A DNA stretch of 64,000 nucleotides, from positions 2,542,001 to 2,606,000 of the forward strand of contig CAWDVH010000001.1 of NCBI GenBank assembly GCA_963805705.1, in the 5' to 3' direction. This DNA is from CAWDVH01 sp963805705. GTDB lineage: Bacteria; Actinomycetota; Actinomycetes; Streptosporangiales; Streptosporangiaceae. Shown piece after piece: positions 42,994-51,312 of this stretch (its first letter is position 1; each line of letters starts with the position of its first letter). The translations under genes and the position numbers were made by a program. Below the pieces are notes generated by a model. The model did no database searches, was not told the DNA's origin, and saw only the letters and a program-made list of their open reading frames with translations.

Positions 42994-43362
42994 GGGGGTG
43001 ACTGGTTTCGACTTTGGTAGTTGATCCAGGGGAAGCGGGCCGAGGGTTGCGGTTATGACCTCGTAAATCCTGTGGCCGCACATGTTAAGTGCCAACTCAA
43101 AGCGCACTCACCTCGCGCTCGCGGCTTGACCGCTAGCTAGGGGTTGTCAGCCCGGGAATGCCTCCGGCCCGGTGTCTGGCATCAGCAAGGGGGATCCACC
43201 GTCTAGCCCGGCCGCGGGACTAGGCGGGACAACCAACAGCGGCTGAGCCCGTCGGCGACTCGCCTGCATGAACGCCGGGGCTGAGAAAAGCTAGCGCAGG
43301 CTGCGCCCGGAGAAGCCCTGGTGATGTACTGAAGGACGCGGGTTCAATTCCCGCCACCTCCA
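42994..43362 (+). ncRNA. ssrA: transfer-messenger RNA (tmRNA)
   Basis: The 5' end GGGGGUG (42994-43000) pairs with CACCUCC (43355-43361) to form the acceptor stem, allowing one G-U. GGTTCAATTCC near the 3' end is the T loop, and the 5' end continues ACTGGTTTCGAC, typical of tmRNA. The tag frame starts at gcc 43091 and reads ANSKRTHLALAA to TGA 43127-43129, ending in the ALAA degron recognised by ClpXP/Tsp-type proteases. CCA is not encoded and must be added. It rescues stalled ribosomes with SmpB. Confidence 0.95.
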
Positions 43363-43367
43363 CTGCG

Positions 43368-43421
43368 AACGGCTGAGGCCGGTGTAAGCGCCTGCGGGCG
43401 TTCACGCCGGCCTCAGCCGTT
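43368..43421 (+). terminator. strong hairpin terminator after ssrA
   Basis: A perfect 15-base stem (aacggctgaggccgg, 43368-43382, with its complement 43407-43421) with additional inner pairing (gcgcc/gggcg) starts six bases after the tmRNA end. There is no U-run, as is common for actinobacterial terminators. Confidence 0.75.
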
Positions 43422-43589
43422 GCCATCGGCTCGCGGGAATCGGGACGAAGGACAGCACTGCCCGAGCGCCTCGGCTGAGCCCCGATCCGATCAGGAATCA
43501 AGAAGCGCCACGGTCTGGCCGGGCCTAGCCTTCCGAGGGAAGGCCGGCGTGGCGCCGTGCCCCTGAGCGTCAGGAAAGGAAGCCCGAGA

Positions 43590-44039
43590 ATGCCCACGAA
43601 GAATGCCCAGGCCGGGTCCGATAGCTTCAGCGCCGAGGAGCGTGCCGCGATGAAGGAGCGCGCCGCCGAGCTGCGCGCCGAGGGCAAGAAGGGCGCCAAG
43701 AAGGCCGACGGCCTGCAGGCGGTCCTCGACAGCATCGCGGCGATGGCGCCGGAGGACCGTGCGCTCGCCGAGCGCGTGCATGTGACGGTGACCGCGGCCG
43801 CCCCCGAGCTGTCGCCGAAGACCTGGTACGGGATGCCCGCCTACGCGAACGCGGACGGCAAGGTGGTCGTCTTCTTCCAGAACGCAGGCAAGTTCAAGTA
43901 CCGGTACTCGACCCTGGGCTTCCAGGACGCGGGGAACCTTGACGACGGCGATATGTGGCCGGTGTCGTACGCGCTCCAAGGGTGGAGCCCTGCGGTGGAG
44001 ACGAAGGTGGCCGAGCTGGTGAAGGCCGCGATCTCCTGA
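43590..44039 (+). CDS. DUF1801 domain protein (YdhG-like)
   Basis: The 149-residue protein has a Lys/Ala/Glu-rich N-terminal helix, then the DUF1801 fold with PELSPKTWYGMPAYANADGKVVVFFQ, as in small iron-chaperone-like proteins. Function is not established. ATG 43590 with GGAAAGGAAG upstream is preferred to the in-frame start at 43557. It lies alone after the ssrA terminator. Confidence 0.82.
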   Translation: MPTKNAQAGSDSFSAEERAAMKERAAELRAEGKKGAKKADGLQAVLDSIAAMAPEDRALAERVHVTVTAAAPELSPKTWYGMPAYANADGKVVVFFQNAGKFKYRYSTLGFQDAGNLDDGDMWPVSYALQGWSPAVETKVAELVKAAIS

Positions 44040-44164
44040 CCGGTCTGCCTCTCCCGTGCCGCCTCCGCTACGTAGCCAACCCCGATGCGGAAGATACAGC
44101 CCGCTGGGGCTGTTGATGCTGCCGCATCGATACGCGCTTTCCCGACAGCGAAGGAATCAGTCAC

Positions 44165-44640
<476 letters not shown>

Positions 44641-44650
<10 letters not shown>

Positions 44651-44668
44651 TGGTCCTGGCGTGATGGT
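44641..44668. repeat. 14-bp exact duplication over the peroxidase stop
   Basis: cctggcgtgatggt at 44641 and 44655, exact. The first copy includes the TGA stop (44648-44650). Decayed further copies extend to about 44715. Confidence 0.92.
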
Positions 44669-44723
44669 CCGGGGGACGGTCCCCTGGCGATGGCCGGGGC
44701 GTTGATGGCCCTGGTGCGTCTCG

Positions 44724-46427
44724 TCAGGGAACGCGGGCGGTAATAATCTGGCCCGGTCCTCGCTGGCGCTTCAGGTTGGCCGGCACGACCTCGAATTGGT
44801 CGGTCGCACCACGGGTGAGGCCGGTGAGCGTGACCCCTGGCGAGTGGACGATGCGGGCGAGGGCAAATCCCCCGGACGCGCTGCTGCTGACCAGGACGCG
44901 GTACCGCAGGCCGAGTCCCGCGCTCGGCCACGTCAGCCGGACCGAGCCTCCGTCGCGCGGCTGCGCCTTGACGCCGGAAACGGCGGGCACCGGCGGGCAG
45001 CCGCTAGCGTAGGACCAGCTGTTATACCAGTCTGCGGGATGCCGCTGGGTGATCTGCGGATAGCCCGCGGGACCGGCCCGCACCAGATCCTGGATCGGGC
45101 GCACGAGCGTGGTGAAGGCGCTCTTGGGCACGGCTATGAATCGCGGCTGGGTCATGGTGTTGGTGTAGCCCGCCATCGGAACGCACCCCGCGGTGACGGC
45201 CTCCGAATTGACGTTGTAGCTGATCACCAGCGTCGTTCTGGTGGAGAAGGCAGGCTCGACGCGCGCCTCGTACATGATCCGGTAGTCGTTGGCCGGGTTG
45301 AGCCCGATACCGGGAGCCCGGTAGAGCTGGATGCCGCTGGCGGTGTCGAAGGGGCCCCACGGCTCGGGCGCGGGATAGGCGTCGATGTCGGGATCTCCTG
45401 CCCCGGCGCTCTTGATCAGCCAGTACCGCCCGGCTATTGGCTCGACGCTGAAGCCCGACGGGACGCTCAGATCCTGGCCGAGACCTTGGCCGACTGACTC
45501 AATGGGGGTGGAGCCGTCCTGGCTGTCAGCCCATTGCCCGGCGTCGTAGAACTGCCATGCGGCGAAATCGGCCAGGTGGGCGGAGCTCACCCTGGCCAGG
45601 TACAACTGGCTGGTGCCGCCGGTCGGATGAGGACTCTGCCAGCCGTATATATAGGTCGTGCCCCCGGCCTTGAGCAGAGCCGATCCCCAGATAATCGGAG
45701 TTCCGCCGCTCGGCGGAGTATAGGTCGGCAGGTTCGTGCGCCGTGGCCGCACCACGGCTCCGTACAGCGGCCCGTGTCCGGCGGCGCTGAGTTTGCTGAC
45801 GGGAAACCGGGCGATCGCTGTCCCGGTGGGAACGAACGGGATCGAACTCGGCAGGTACCTGTTGTAGAACTTCACCACGGTCCCGCCGACCCTGATCCCG
45901 TCGGCGTCCCAGTACTTCTCAGGGCGCCCGGACGTGATGGTCGAGGAGCCGATGACCGGCACCGCCTCCCCTGGCCCGCCCGCCGCCGCGCAGGCATGGC
46001 CGCCGGTGATCGTCACGAACCGCTCGCGGCCGCCGGTCGTGGTCTGCATGACGACCGAGTTATGCAGCAACGCGCTGGCCTCGGAGAAGCCGATCGTAGA
46101 TCCCGCCGGGCCCAGGTAGGTATCGGAGAAGAACCAGGCGACCTGCGACGAACTCAGCCGGACCGCCGATACGCCATCGCCGCCCGCCCAGTCGGCGCAG
46201 GTGGAGCTGTCGGAGTAGGCGAGCCACTGCCCGTCGAGGGCCGCCGGCGATGGCTCGTGGCCCGTGCCCCGCTGGGTGCCGATGGCGATCGTCCCGCTGG
46301 GCAGCTCCGGCGTCGTGGCCCGGGAGGGACTGCGCAGGGCAGTCAGCACGCCGAACGTGACAGCGAAGCTGGCGAGAAGGCCGAAGATGGCCAGGATCAG
46401 GTCAACTTTGCGAGTCCGTGGCTTCAT
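44724..46427 (-). CDS. secreted or membrane-anchored protein with propeller-like and FnIII-like regions, unknown
   Basis: The 567-residue protein has an uncleaved or signal-type helix (residues 9-31), then a long beta-rich region with repeated W/Y/G motifs (WFFSDTYLGPAG, IIWGSALL, YIYGWQSPHP), resembling a DUF4185/DUF5005-type beta-propeller, and a C-terminal fibronectin-III-like domain (VSGVKAQPRDGGSVRLTW). It probably acts outside the membrane, perhaps on carbohydrate; no catalytic motif was identified. ATG 46427 has AGGAG seven bases upstream. Confidence 0.7.
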   Translation of the reverse strand: MKPRTRKVDLILAIFGLLASFAVTFGVLTALRSPSRATTPELPSGTIAIGTQRGTGHEPSPAALDGQWLAYSDSSTCADWAGGDGVSAVRLSSSQVAWFFSDTYLGPAGSTIGFSEASALLHNSVVMQTTTGGRERFVTITGGHACAAAGGPGEAVPVIGSSTITSGRPEKYWDADGIRVGGTVVKFYNRYLPSSIPFVPTGTAIARFPVSKLSAAGHGPLYGAVVRPRRTNLPTYTPPSGGTPIIWGSALLKAGGTTYIYGWQSPHPTGGTSQLYLARVSSAHLADFAAWQFYDAGQWADSQDGSTPIESVGQGLGQDLSVPSGFSVEPIAGRYWLIKSAGAGDPDIDAYPAPEPWGPFDTASGIQLYRAPGIGLNPANDYRIMYEARVEPAFSTRTTLVISYNVNSEAVTAGCVPMAGYTNTMTQPRFIAVPKSAFTTLVRPIQDLVRAGPAGYPQITQRHPADWYNSWSYASGCPPVPAVSGVKAQPRDGGSVRLTWPSAGLGLRYRVLVSSSASGGFALARIVHSPGVTLTGLTRGATDQFEVVPANLKRQRGPGQIITARVP

Positions 46428-46871
46428 CCGGGAGCTCCTTGCCGGCCTGGTCGCCCGGCGGTCCTAGCTGCGCCGACTCAGCAAATGGACTATACCAGGC
46501 CCATACGCCACACATCCGGCGAAGCTCGTACGGCCCGCATCCGGCGCCCCTGGCCCTGGAGCAAGGCGCAAAAACGGTGCGTAAACGGTGCGTAAACTGC
46601 ACGTCGCGCGCTGATTCTTTCATCCTCCGGCCGGCTAAATCGGCTATTGGCCACTGATGCCGTCTGCTCCGCCCGCAATGCCGCCTTCGGGCGATAGTCT
46701 TGGCGCCGGAGCGACCAGGTTCGCGGCGGTAATTAGGCTGTCGGCCTCCGCTCATCACGATCGGGGTGTGTGACGTGCGGCCGTGCGACGGCCCTCCATT
46801 GGAGGCTGCCATGAGTCCGCAGTGCGGGTGGGGCGAGTAATCAGCCAGGCAACCTGCGAGCGAGGTGACGA
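46428..46871. other. 444-bp divergent intergenic region
   Basis: It separates the secreted protein (minus) and TetR gene (plus). Besides the 11-base direct repeats at 46572-46604, it has a less GC-rich segment near 46725-46775 that may include the TetR promoter. No coding sequence or RNA was recognised. Confidence 0.4.
46572..46604. promoter_or_regulatory. three 11-bp direct repeats, operator-like
   Basis: aaacggtgcgt, aaacggtgcgt and aaactgcacgt lie head to tail with an 11-base period, about one helical turn, 145-180 bases upstream of the secreted-protein start. Direct repeats on one face are typical for response-regulator or similar binding sites. The regulator is unknown. Confidence 0.4.
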
Positions 46872-47549
46872 GTGGCCGAGAGGAATGTCGCAATGACGGA
46901 TACGGGCGGTGCCCCTGCAGAAGCCCCCGGTGCTGCCGACCTGCGCAAACAGCAGATGCTGCGGGCTGCCCTCGAGGTCATCTCGGAGCGGGGGTATCCG
47001 GACGCCAGGATCGCCGATGTCGCGGAGCGCTCCGGCATCAGTCCGGCACTGGTCATTTACTACTTCAAGACCAAGGACCGGCTGCTTACTGAGGCGATCA
47101 GGTTCTCCGAGGAAAGCTGGTATTCCGCCGCCCAGCAGCGGCTGGCCTCGCTGCCGACCGACGCGGCGCGGCTTGAGGCGGTCGTGGCGATGATCTGCCT
47201 CCCCGAGGAAGACCCGGAGCAGCACAGTTCCTGGCCGGTCTGGCTCGACTTCTGGGCCCAGGCGGCCAGGAACGCCGAGGTGGCCAGCGTCCGGCAGCGG
47301 GCCGACGAGCGCTGGCGGGACACGATCGGCTCGCTCGTGCGGGACGGCCAGGCGTCGGGCGAGTTCCGCGACGTGAACGCCGCGGACTTCGCCGTCCTGC
47401 TGTCCTCGCTGCTCAACGGGCTCGCTATTCAGATCGCGCTCAAGGATCCGGTGGTGGACGCGGCCGGAGCGTTCGAGGTCAGCATGCGTTTTGCCGCCGG
47501 GGCACTGGGGTTCGACTGGGCCCCCGGCCGGTCACGAGGGCCGGATTAG
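46872..47549 (+). CDS. TetR-family transcriptional regulator (BetI-like)
   Basis: The 225-residue protein has helix-turn-helix ARIADVAERSGISPALVIYYF and a C-terminal domain with EDPEQHSSWPVWLDFWAQAARN, as in BetI-like regulators. GTG 46872 has GAGGTG upstream; ATG 46893 with GAGAGGA upstream is almost as good. It likely regulates itself and perhaps the downstream amidohydrolase or the divergent secreted protein; ligand unknown. Confidence 0.86.
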   Translation: MAERNVAMTDTGGAPAEAPGAADLRKQQMLRAALEVISERGYPDARIADVAERSGISPALVIYYFKTKDRLLTEAIRFSEESWYSAAQQRLASLPTDAARLEAVVAMICLPEEDPEQHSSWPVWLDFWAQAARNAEVASVRQRADERWRDTIGSLVRDGQASGEFRDVNAADFAVLLSSLLNGLAIQIALKDPVVDAAGAFEVSMRFAAGALGFDWAPGRSRGPD

Positions 47550-47599
47550 GTACGTCTGGGGATTCTGGGGTGGCGGCCCCCGGCTGGCAGACTTATGTG

Positions 47600-48394
47600 A
47601 TGGCCGGACCGATCATTGACAGCCACACCCATCCGCTGGTGCACGGAAGTCAGCAGCTTCTGCCGGGCGATCACTCGGCCGAGGCGTATCTGGCCCGCGT
47701 CGAAGGCCTTGGCATCGAGCGGGCGGCGGCACTCGTCATGGCGCCACGCGGCAACCTGGAGCTGACCAGAGTGCTGAACGATGCCGTCCTGGCTCTGGCC
47801 GGCGAGCACGGCGGGTTCTTCTTCCCGGTCTGCTCCGTGCACCCAGCCGACGGGGACGAGGCGGGCCGGGAACTGGAGCGGGTCGTGGCCGCCGGCGCGC
47901 GGTGGCTGAAGCTGCATCCCTTCACCCAGGAATTCGACGTGGCCGCGCCCGAGGTGGCGAGCCTGGTGCGCACGGCCGGAGACCTCGGTCTCACGGTGCT
48001 GTTCGACGCCGCGTCGCCGACCGACATCGCGCAGACCGGCAAGTTCGTCCAGCTCGCGCTGGATGCGCCCGAGACGCGCCTCATCCTGGCGCATGCGCAT
48101 GGCACGGATTTCCCGAAGCTGCTGATGTACGAGATCCTGGCCCGCTACGAGTGGTGGCCAAGAAAAGTGTGGGTCGATATCTCGGCGACGGCCAGCCTGC
48201 TGGCCAACGGCCCGTTCGCTGAGCAGTTCACCTGGGTGCTGCGCAAGATGGGAGTCGACCGGGTGCTGTTCGGCAGCGATTACCCCGTTGAGGATCCCGG
48301 CCAGGCGATCGAGGCGGTGGCCGCGCTGGGATTCACCGCCGAGGAGCAGCGGGCGATCCTCTACGACAACGCAGCCCAGTTGCTGGCGGACTGA
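47600..48394 (+). CDS. amidohydrolase-related TIM-barrel protein
   Basis: The 264-residue protein begins IIDSHTHP (metal HxH), has WLKLHPF, ILAHAHG (metal His) and VLFGSDYPVEDP with the metal Asp, matching the amidohydrolase_2 (decarboxylase/hydrolase) group. Substrate unknown. ATG 47600 gives the canonical N-terminus; GTG 47570 is possible. Its TGA overlaps the next ATG (TGATG). Confidence 0.87.
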   Translation: MAGPIIDSHTHPLVHGSQQLLPGDHSAEAYLARVEGLGIERAAALVMAPRGNLELTRVLNDAVLALAGEHGGFFFPVCSVHPADGDEAGRELERVVAAGARWLKLHPFTQEFDVAAPEVASLVRTAGDLGLTVLFDAASPTDIAQTGKFVQLALDAPETRLILAHAHGTDFPKLLMYEILARYEWWPRKVWVDISATASLLANGPFAEQFTWVLRKMGVDRVLFGSDYPVEDPGQAIEAVAALGFTAEEQRAILYDNAAQLLAD

Positions 48395-48867
48395 TGCCGA
48401 CGCTGCTGGTGGTGCACCACACGCCGTCGCCTGCGATGGCGGAGATGTTCGACGCCGCGGTCAGCGGGGCGCGGACCGACGAGGTGCCGGGCGTCGAGGT
48501 GATTATCCGGCCGGCGCTGACCGCGGGCGCCGCCGACGTGCTCGGCGCGGACGGCTACCTGCTGGGCACTCCGGCCAATATCGGCTACATGTCCGGCGCG
48601 CTCAAGCATTTCTTCGACGGCATCTTCTACCCGTGCCTGGAAGCCACCCAGCGGCGGCCGTACGCCCTCTACGTGCACGGCAATAACGACACCGCGGGCG
48701 CCGTGCGGGCCGTGGAGGCTATCGCCGACGGTCTGCGGTGGCGGCGCGCCCGGCCGCCCGTGTGCGTCACCGGGGCGCCGGACCGCGATGCCCTGGAGGC
48801 GTGCTGGGAGCTGGGCGCGGTGCTGGCCGCGGAGCTTTCCGCGGAGTTTTCCGCGGGCGAATCCTGA
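48394..48867 (+). CDS. flavodoxin-like NAD(P)H:FMN oxidoreductase-type protein
   Basis: The 157-residue protein has LLVVHHTPSPAMAEMFDAAV (phosphate loop region), DGYLLGTPANIGYMSGALKHFFD and YVHGNNDT, matching flavodoxin/WrbA-like FMN proteins. It probably does electron transfer or quinone reduction. ATG 48394 overlaps the upstream stop by one base, so coupled. Ends with a 12-base repeat encoding AELS/AEFS. Confidence 0.83.
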   Translation: MPTLLVVHHTPSPAMAEMFDAAVSGARTDEVPGVEVIIRPALTAGAADVLGADGYLLGTPANIGYMSGALKHFFDGIFYPCLEATQRRPYALYVHGNNDTAGAVRAVEAIADGLRWRRARPPVCVTGAPDRDALEACWELGAVLAAELSAEFSAGES

Positions 48868-48958
48868 AGATCCGCGGCCGGATCCTCTGATCGTCACGGC
48901 TCCGGTCCAAGGGGTCCCGGCCGCCGTTATCCCCCCAGAAGGGGCTAAGCTACCCAGG

Positions 48959-50974
48959 GTGAGTCGAGCCGACGGAGATGAGGGGCCGTACGGGATCACC
49001 GCTGCAACGACTGACCAGCCCGCCACGGGCGAGCCCGCCACCGGCCCGGCGGAGCCGCGCGACAGCCATGGCGCGGGCCTCGACTGGCAGCCGCTCGCGC
49101 GGTGGGCCAGGCGCCGCCGCGTCGTGCTGGTCGGCATTGCCTTAATCGCGGCGCAGGTCGCATGGAAGGCCTACTTTCTCGGCCGCTTCTTCTTCTGGCA
49201 GGACGATTACCAGTACCTGAACCGAGCGCTCGACAACGGCTTCACCTGGAGGTTCCTGACCCAGGTGGAGGGCGGGCATCTGACGCCCGGTCTCAACGCG
49301 ATCTCGTGGGTGCTGGCGCGGGTCGCGCTGTACGACTGGCGGCTGGCCTCCGTCGTCACGCTGGTCATCCTGGCCAGCGCCGGCCTGGCGGCGCTCTGGC
49401 TGCTGAAGATGCTCTTCGGCGACCGCCCCGTCATTCTGGTACCGCTGATCATCTACCTGCTCACGCCCTTGACGCTGGCGGACCTGGGCTGGTGGGTGGC
49501 CGCGACCGAGTCACTGCCGCTCCAGCTGGCGATCTTCATGGCCCTGGCCACGCACGTGCGCTATGTCCGCACCGGCCGCTTCAGGTACGCCGTGGCTGCC
49601 GTTGCCTGGACGGTCGTCGGCATGCTCTTCTTCGAGAAGTCCGTGGCCCTGCCGCTGCTGCTGTTCGCGGTCACCTCCGCGTTCCTGGTGGATGGCCGCT
49701 GGCTGTCGGCGGCGCGCAGCTGCCTGGTCAGGTACTGGCCGGGCTGGACGCTGTATGCGGTCGTGATGGCGGCGTACGTGGCGCTGTTCGTCGCCGTCCT
49801 GCACACCTCCCGCTCGCAGCCGGGCTCTCCGGGTGCCTACCGTGGCGCTCTCGCGTTCGTCTCCGACCTGATGAGATACGCGTTCCTGCCCGGTGCCCTG
49901 GGCGGCCCGTGGCACTGGTCCTCGATCGGGAGTTACGCGTACGCGGCGCCGCCGCTGAGCCTGGACTGGCTGAGCTGGATAGCGGCGGCCGGTGTGGTGA
50001 CGGCGAGCATCGTGATCCGCAGGCATGCCTGGCGGGCCTGGGCCATCCTCGCGGGCTGGCTGGTGCTCGCGGACATGCTTCCCGTCCTCCTGGGCCGTAC
50101 CCGCGTCTTCGGGGCGATCGTCGGACTGGACACCCGTTACGTGGCCGACGCGGCACCGGTCCTGGCTATCTGCGTGGGCCTGGCCTTCCTGCCCGTCGTC
50201 GGCCGGCCCGAACTGCGACGGCGAGGCGAGCCGGCCTCGGCACAGGCCAGCCAGCTAGCCACGGCGGTCACGGCCGCCGTGCTCGGGGCCTTCGTTCTGG
50301 GCTCGCTCCTATCGGTGCAGGCCTACCAGTCGGTCACCACCAGCGTCCCGGCCCGGTCCTTTATCGCCAATGCCAGGGCGGCGCTGAAACAGGCGCCGGC
50401 CGGGACCGTGATCGTTGACTTCCCCGTGCCCCCGACCCTGCTGACCGCGGCGCTCTTCGGCCGGTACGGCTACGCCTCGAAGGTGGTCGGCGACATGGCT
50501 CTCGGCCAGCACCGGGTGCGCTGGACCAGGAAGCCACAGGGGACCATCAACTCGCTGCTGGCGTTCGGCACCGACGGCAGGCTCCGCCCGGTGATCTGGT
50601 ACGGGGCCATGAGTCCCGCGATTCCGGCGGGCAGCTGCTGGCCGTCCCGCGGCCAGACCGTCACGATGCCACTGAATTTCAAGGTCACAAACGCTCAGAC
50701 CGTGCGCATCGACTACCTCGCCTCATCAGCGGGGGCGGCGACCGTGACCTTCGGCGGCCAGTCCCAGCCGGTCACTCTCGCCCGCGGCCTGAACAGCACC
50801 TACGTTCCCGTCCATGGCAGCTCGAACACGGTCGTCATCTCCGGACCCGGACTCGGATCCAGGCCCCGACTCGGACCCGGAAAAGAGCAGGTCTGCGTCG
50901 GCAGCGCGATGGCCGGGCTGGTGTTCCCGTCGAATTCAGGAGCGGCGATCCCTGCTCTCCCGGTATCCGGCTGA
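48959..50974 (+). CDS. multi-pass membrane protein, GT-C glycosyltransferase-like
   Basis: The 671-residue protein has about ten membrane helices after a 50-residue cytoplasmic head, with FFFWQDDYQYLNRAL in the first extracytoplasmic loop: the paired Asp near the first helix is a GT-C hallmark (polyprenyl-phosphate sugar donors). The C-terminal 150 residues form a beta-rich extracytoplasmic region. Sugar and acceptor unknown, but the following cluster is envelope glycan genes. GTG 48959; no strong ribosome site. Confidence 0.75.
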   Translation: MSRADGDEGPYGITAATTDQPATGEPATGPAEPRDSHGAGLDWQPLARWARRRRVVLVGIALIAAQVAWKAYFLGRFFFWQDDYQYLNRALDNGFTWRFLTQVEGGHLTPGLNAISWVLARVALYDWRLASVVTLVILASAGLAALWLLKMLFGDRPVILVPLIIYLLTPLTLADLGWWVAATESLPLQLAIFMALATHVRYVRTGRFRYAVAAVAWTVVGMLFFEKSVALPLLLFAVTSAFLVDGRWLSAARSCLVRYWPGWTLYAVVMAAYVALFVAVLHTSRSQPGSPGAYRGALAFVSDLMRYAFLPGALGGPWHWSSIGSYAYAAPPLSLDWLSWIAAAGVVTASIVIRRHAWRAWAILAGWLVLADMLPVLLGRTRVFGAIVGLDTRYVADAAPVLAICVGLAFLPVVGRPELRRRGEPASAQASQLATAVTAAVLGAFVLGSLLSVQAYQSVTTSVPARSFIANARAALKQAPAGTVIVDFPVPPTLLTAALFGRYGYASKVVGDMALGQHRVRWTRKPQGTINSLLAFGTDGRLRPVIWYGAMSPAIPAGSCWPSRGQTVTMPLNFKVTNAQTVRIDYLASSAGAATVTFGGQSQPVTLARGLNSTYVPVHGSSNTVVISGPGLGSRPRLGPGKEQVCVGSAMAGLVFPSNSGAAIPALPVSG

Positions 50975-50986
50975 CCGTGTCACCGT

Positions 50987-51028
50987 GGTCAGGCGAGCGT
51001 GGTCAGGCCAGCCTGGTCAGGCCAGCGT
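50987..51028. repeat. 14-bp tandem array, 3 units, over the Trm112-like stop
   Basis: ggtcaggcgagcgt, ggtcaggccagcct and ggtcaggccagcgt. The third contains TCA 51017-51019, the TGA stop of the Trm112-like gene (minus strand); two extra copies extend beyond it. Confidence 0.9.
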
Positions 51029-51247
51029 GTGTACTGCCTCGCCGCTCTGCGCGCGCTTCATGAGCCGCGCGTGCTCCTCGTCGGCCACGGGATCGGCCTG
51101 CTGCGCCAGCAGGATCGGAATGCCGTTCTCGATCTGGTAGACCCGCCGGAGCCGGGGGTTATACAGCAGCTCCTCGTCAGCGAAATACAGCAGGGCTAGC
51201 TTGTCGATGGGACAGGCGAGAATACGCAGCAGGGCGCCTTCCAGCAC
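51017..51247 (-). CDS. Trm112-family small zinc-binding-type protein
   Basis: The 76-residue protein starts LEGALLRILACPIDK, then ELLYNPRLRRVYQIENGIPILL, the Trm112/YcaR fold. Only one Cys (ACP) is present, so zinc binding is unlikely. In other systems such proteins stabilise methyltransferases; two SAM methyltransferases lie in the same cluster. GTG 51247 has GGAGAGAG eight bases upstream. It follows the AftD-like gene by 65 bases on the same strand. Confidence 0.85.
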   Translation of the reverse strand: MLEGALLRILACPIDKLALLYFADEELLYNPRLRRVYQIENGIPILLAQQADPVADEEHARLMKRAQSGEAVHTLA

Positions 51248-51312
51248 TATGACTCTCTCCTTCTCCTGACCTGAGCGGTTGCCGTTCTTCTCCTGGCCTG
51301 AGCCGGTGGTGT

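Noticed and set aside
43422..43589. Riboswitch or tRNA between ssrA and DUF1801
   Set aside because: Small hairpins occur, but no cloverleaf or known riboswitch core could be drawn.
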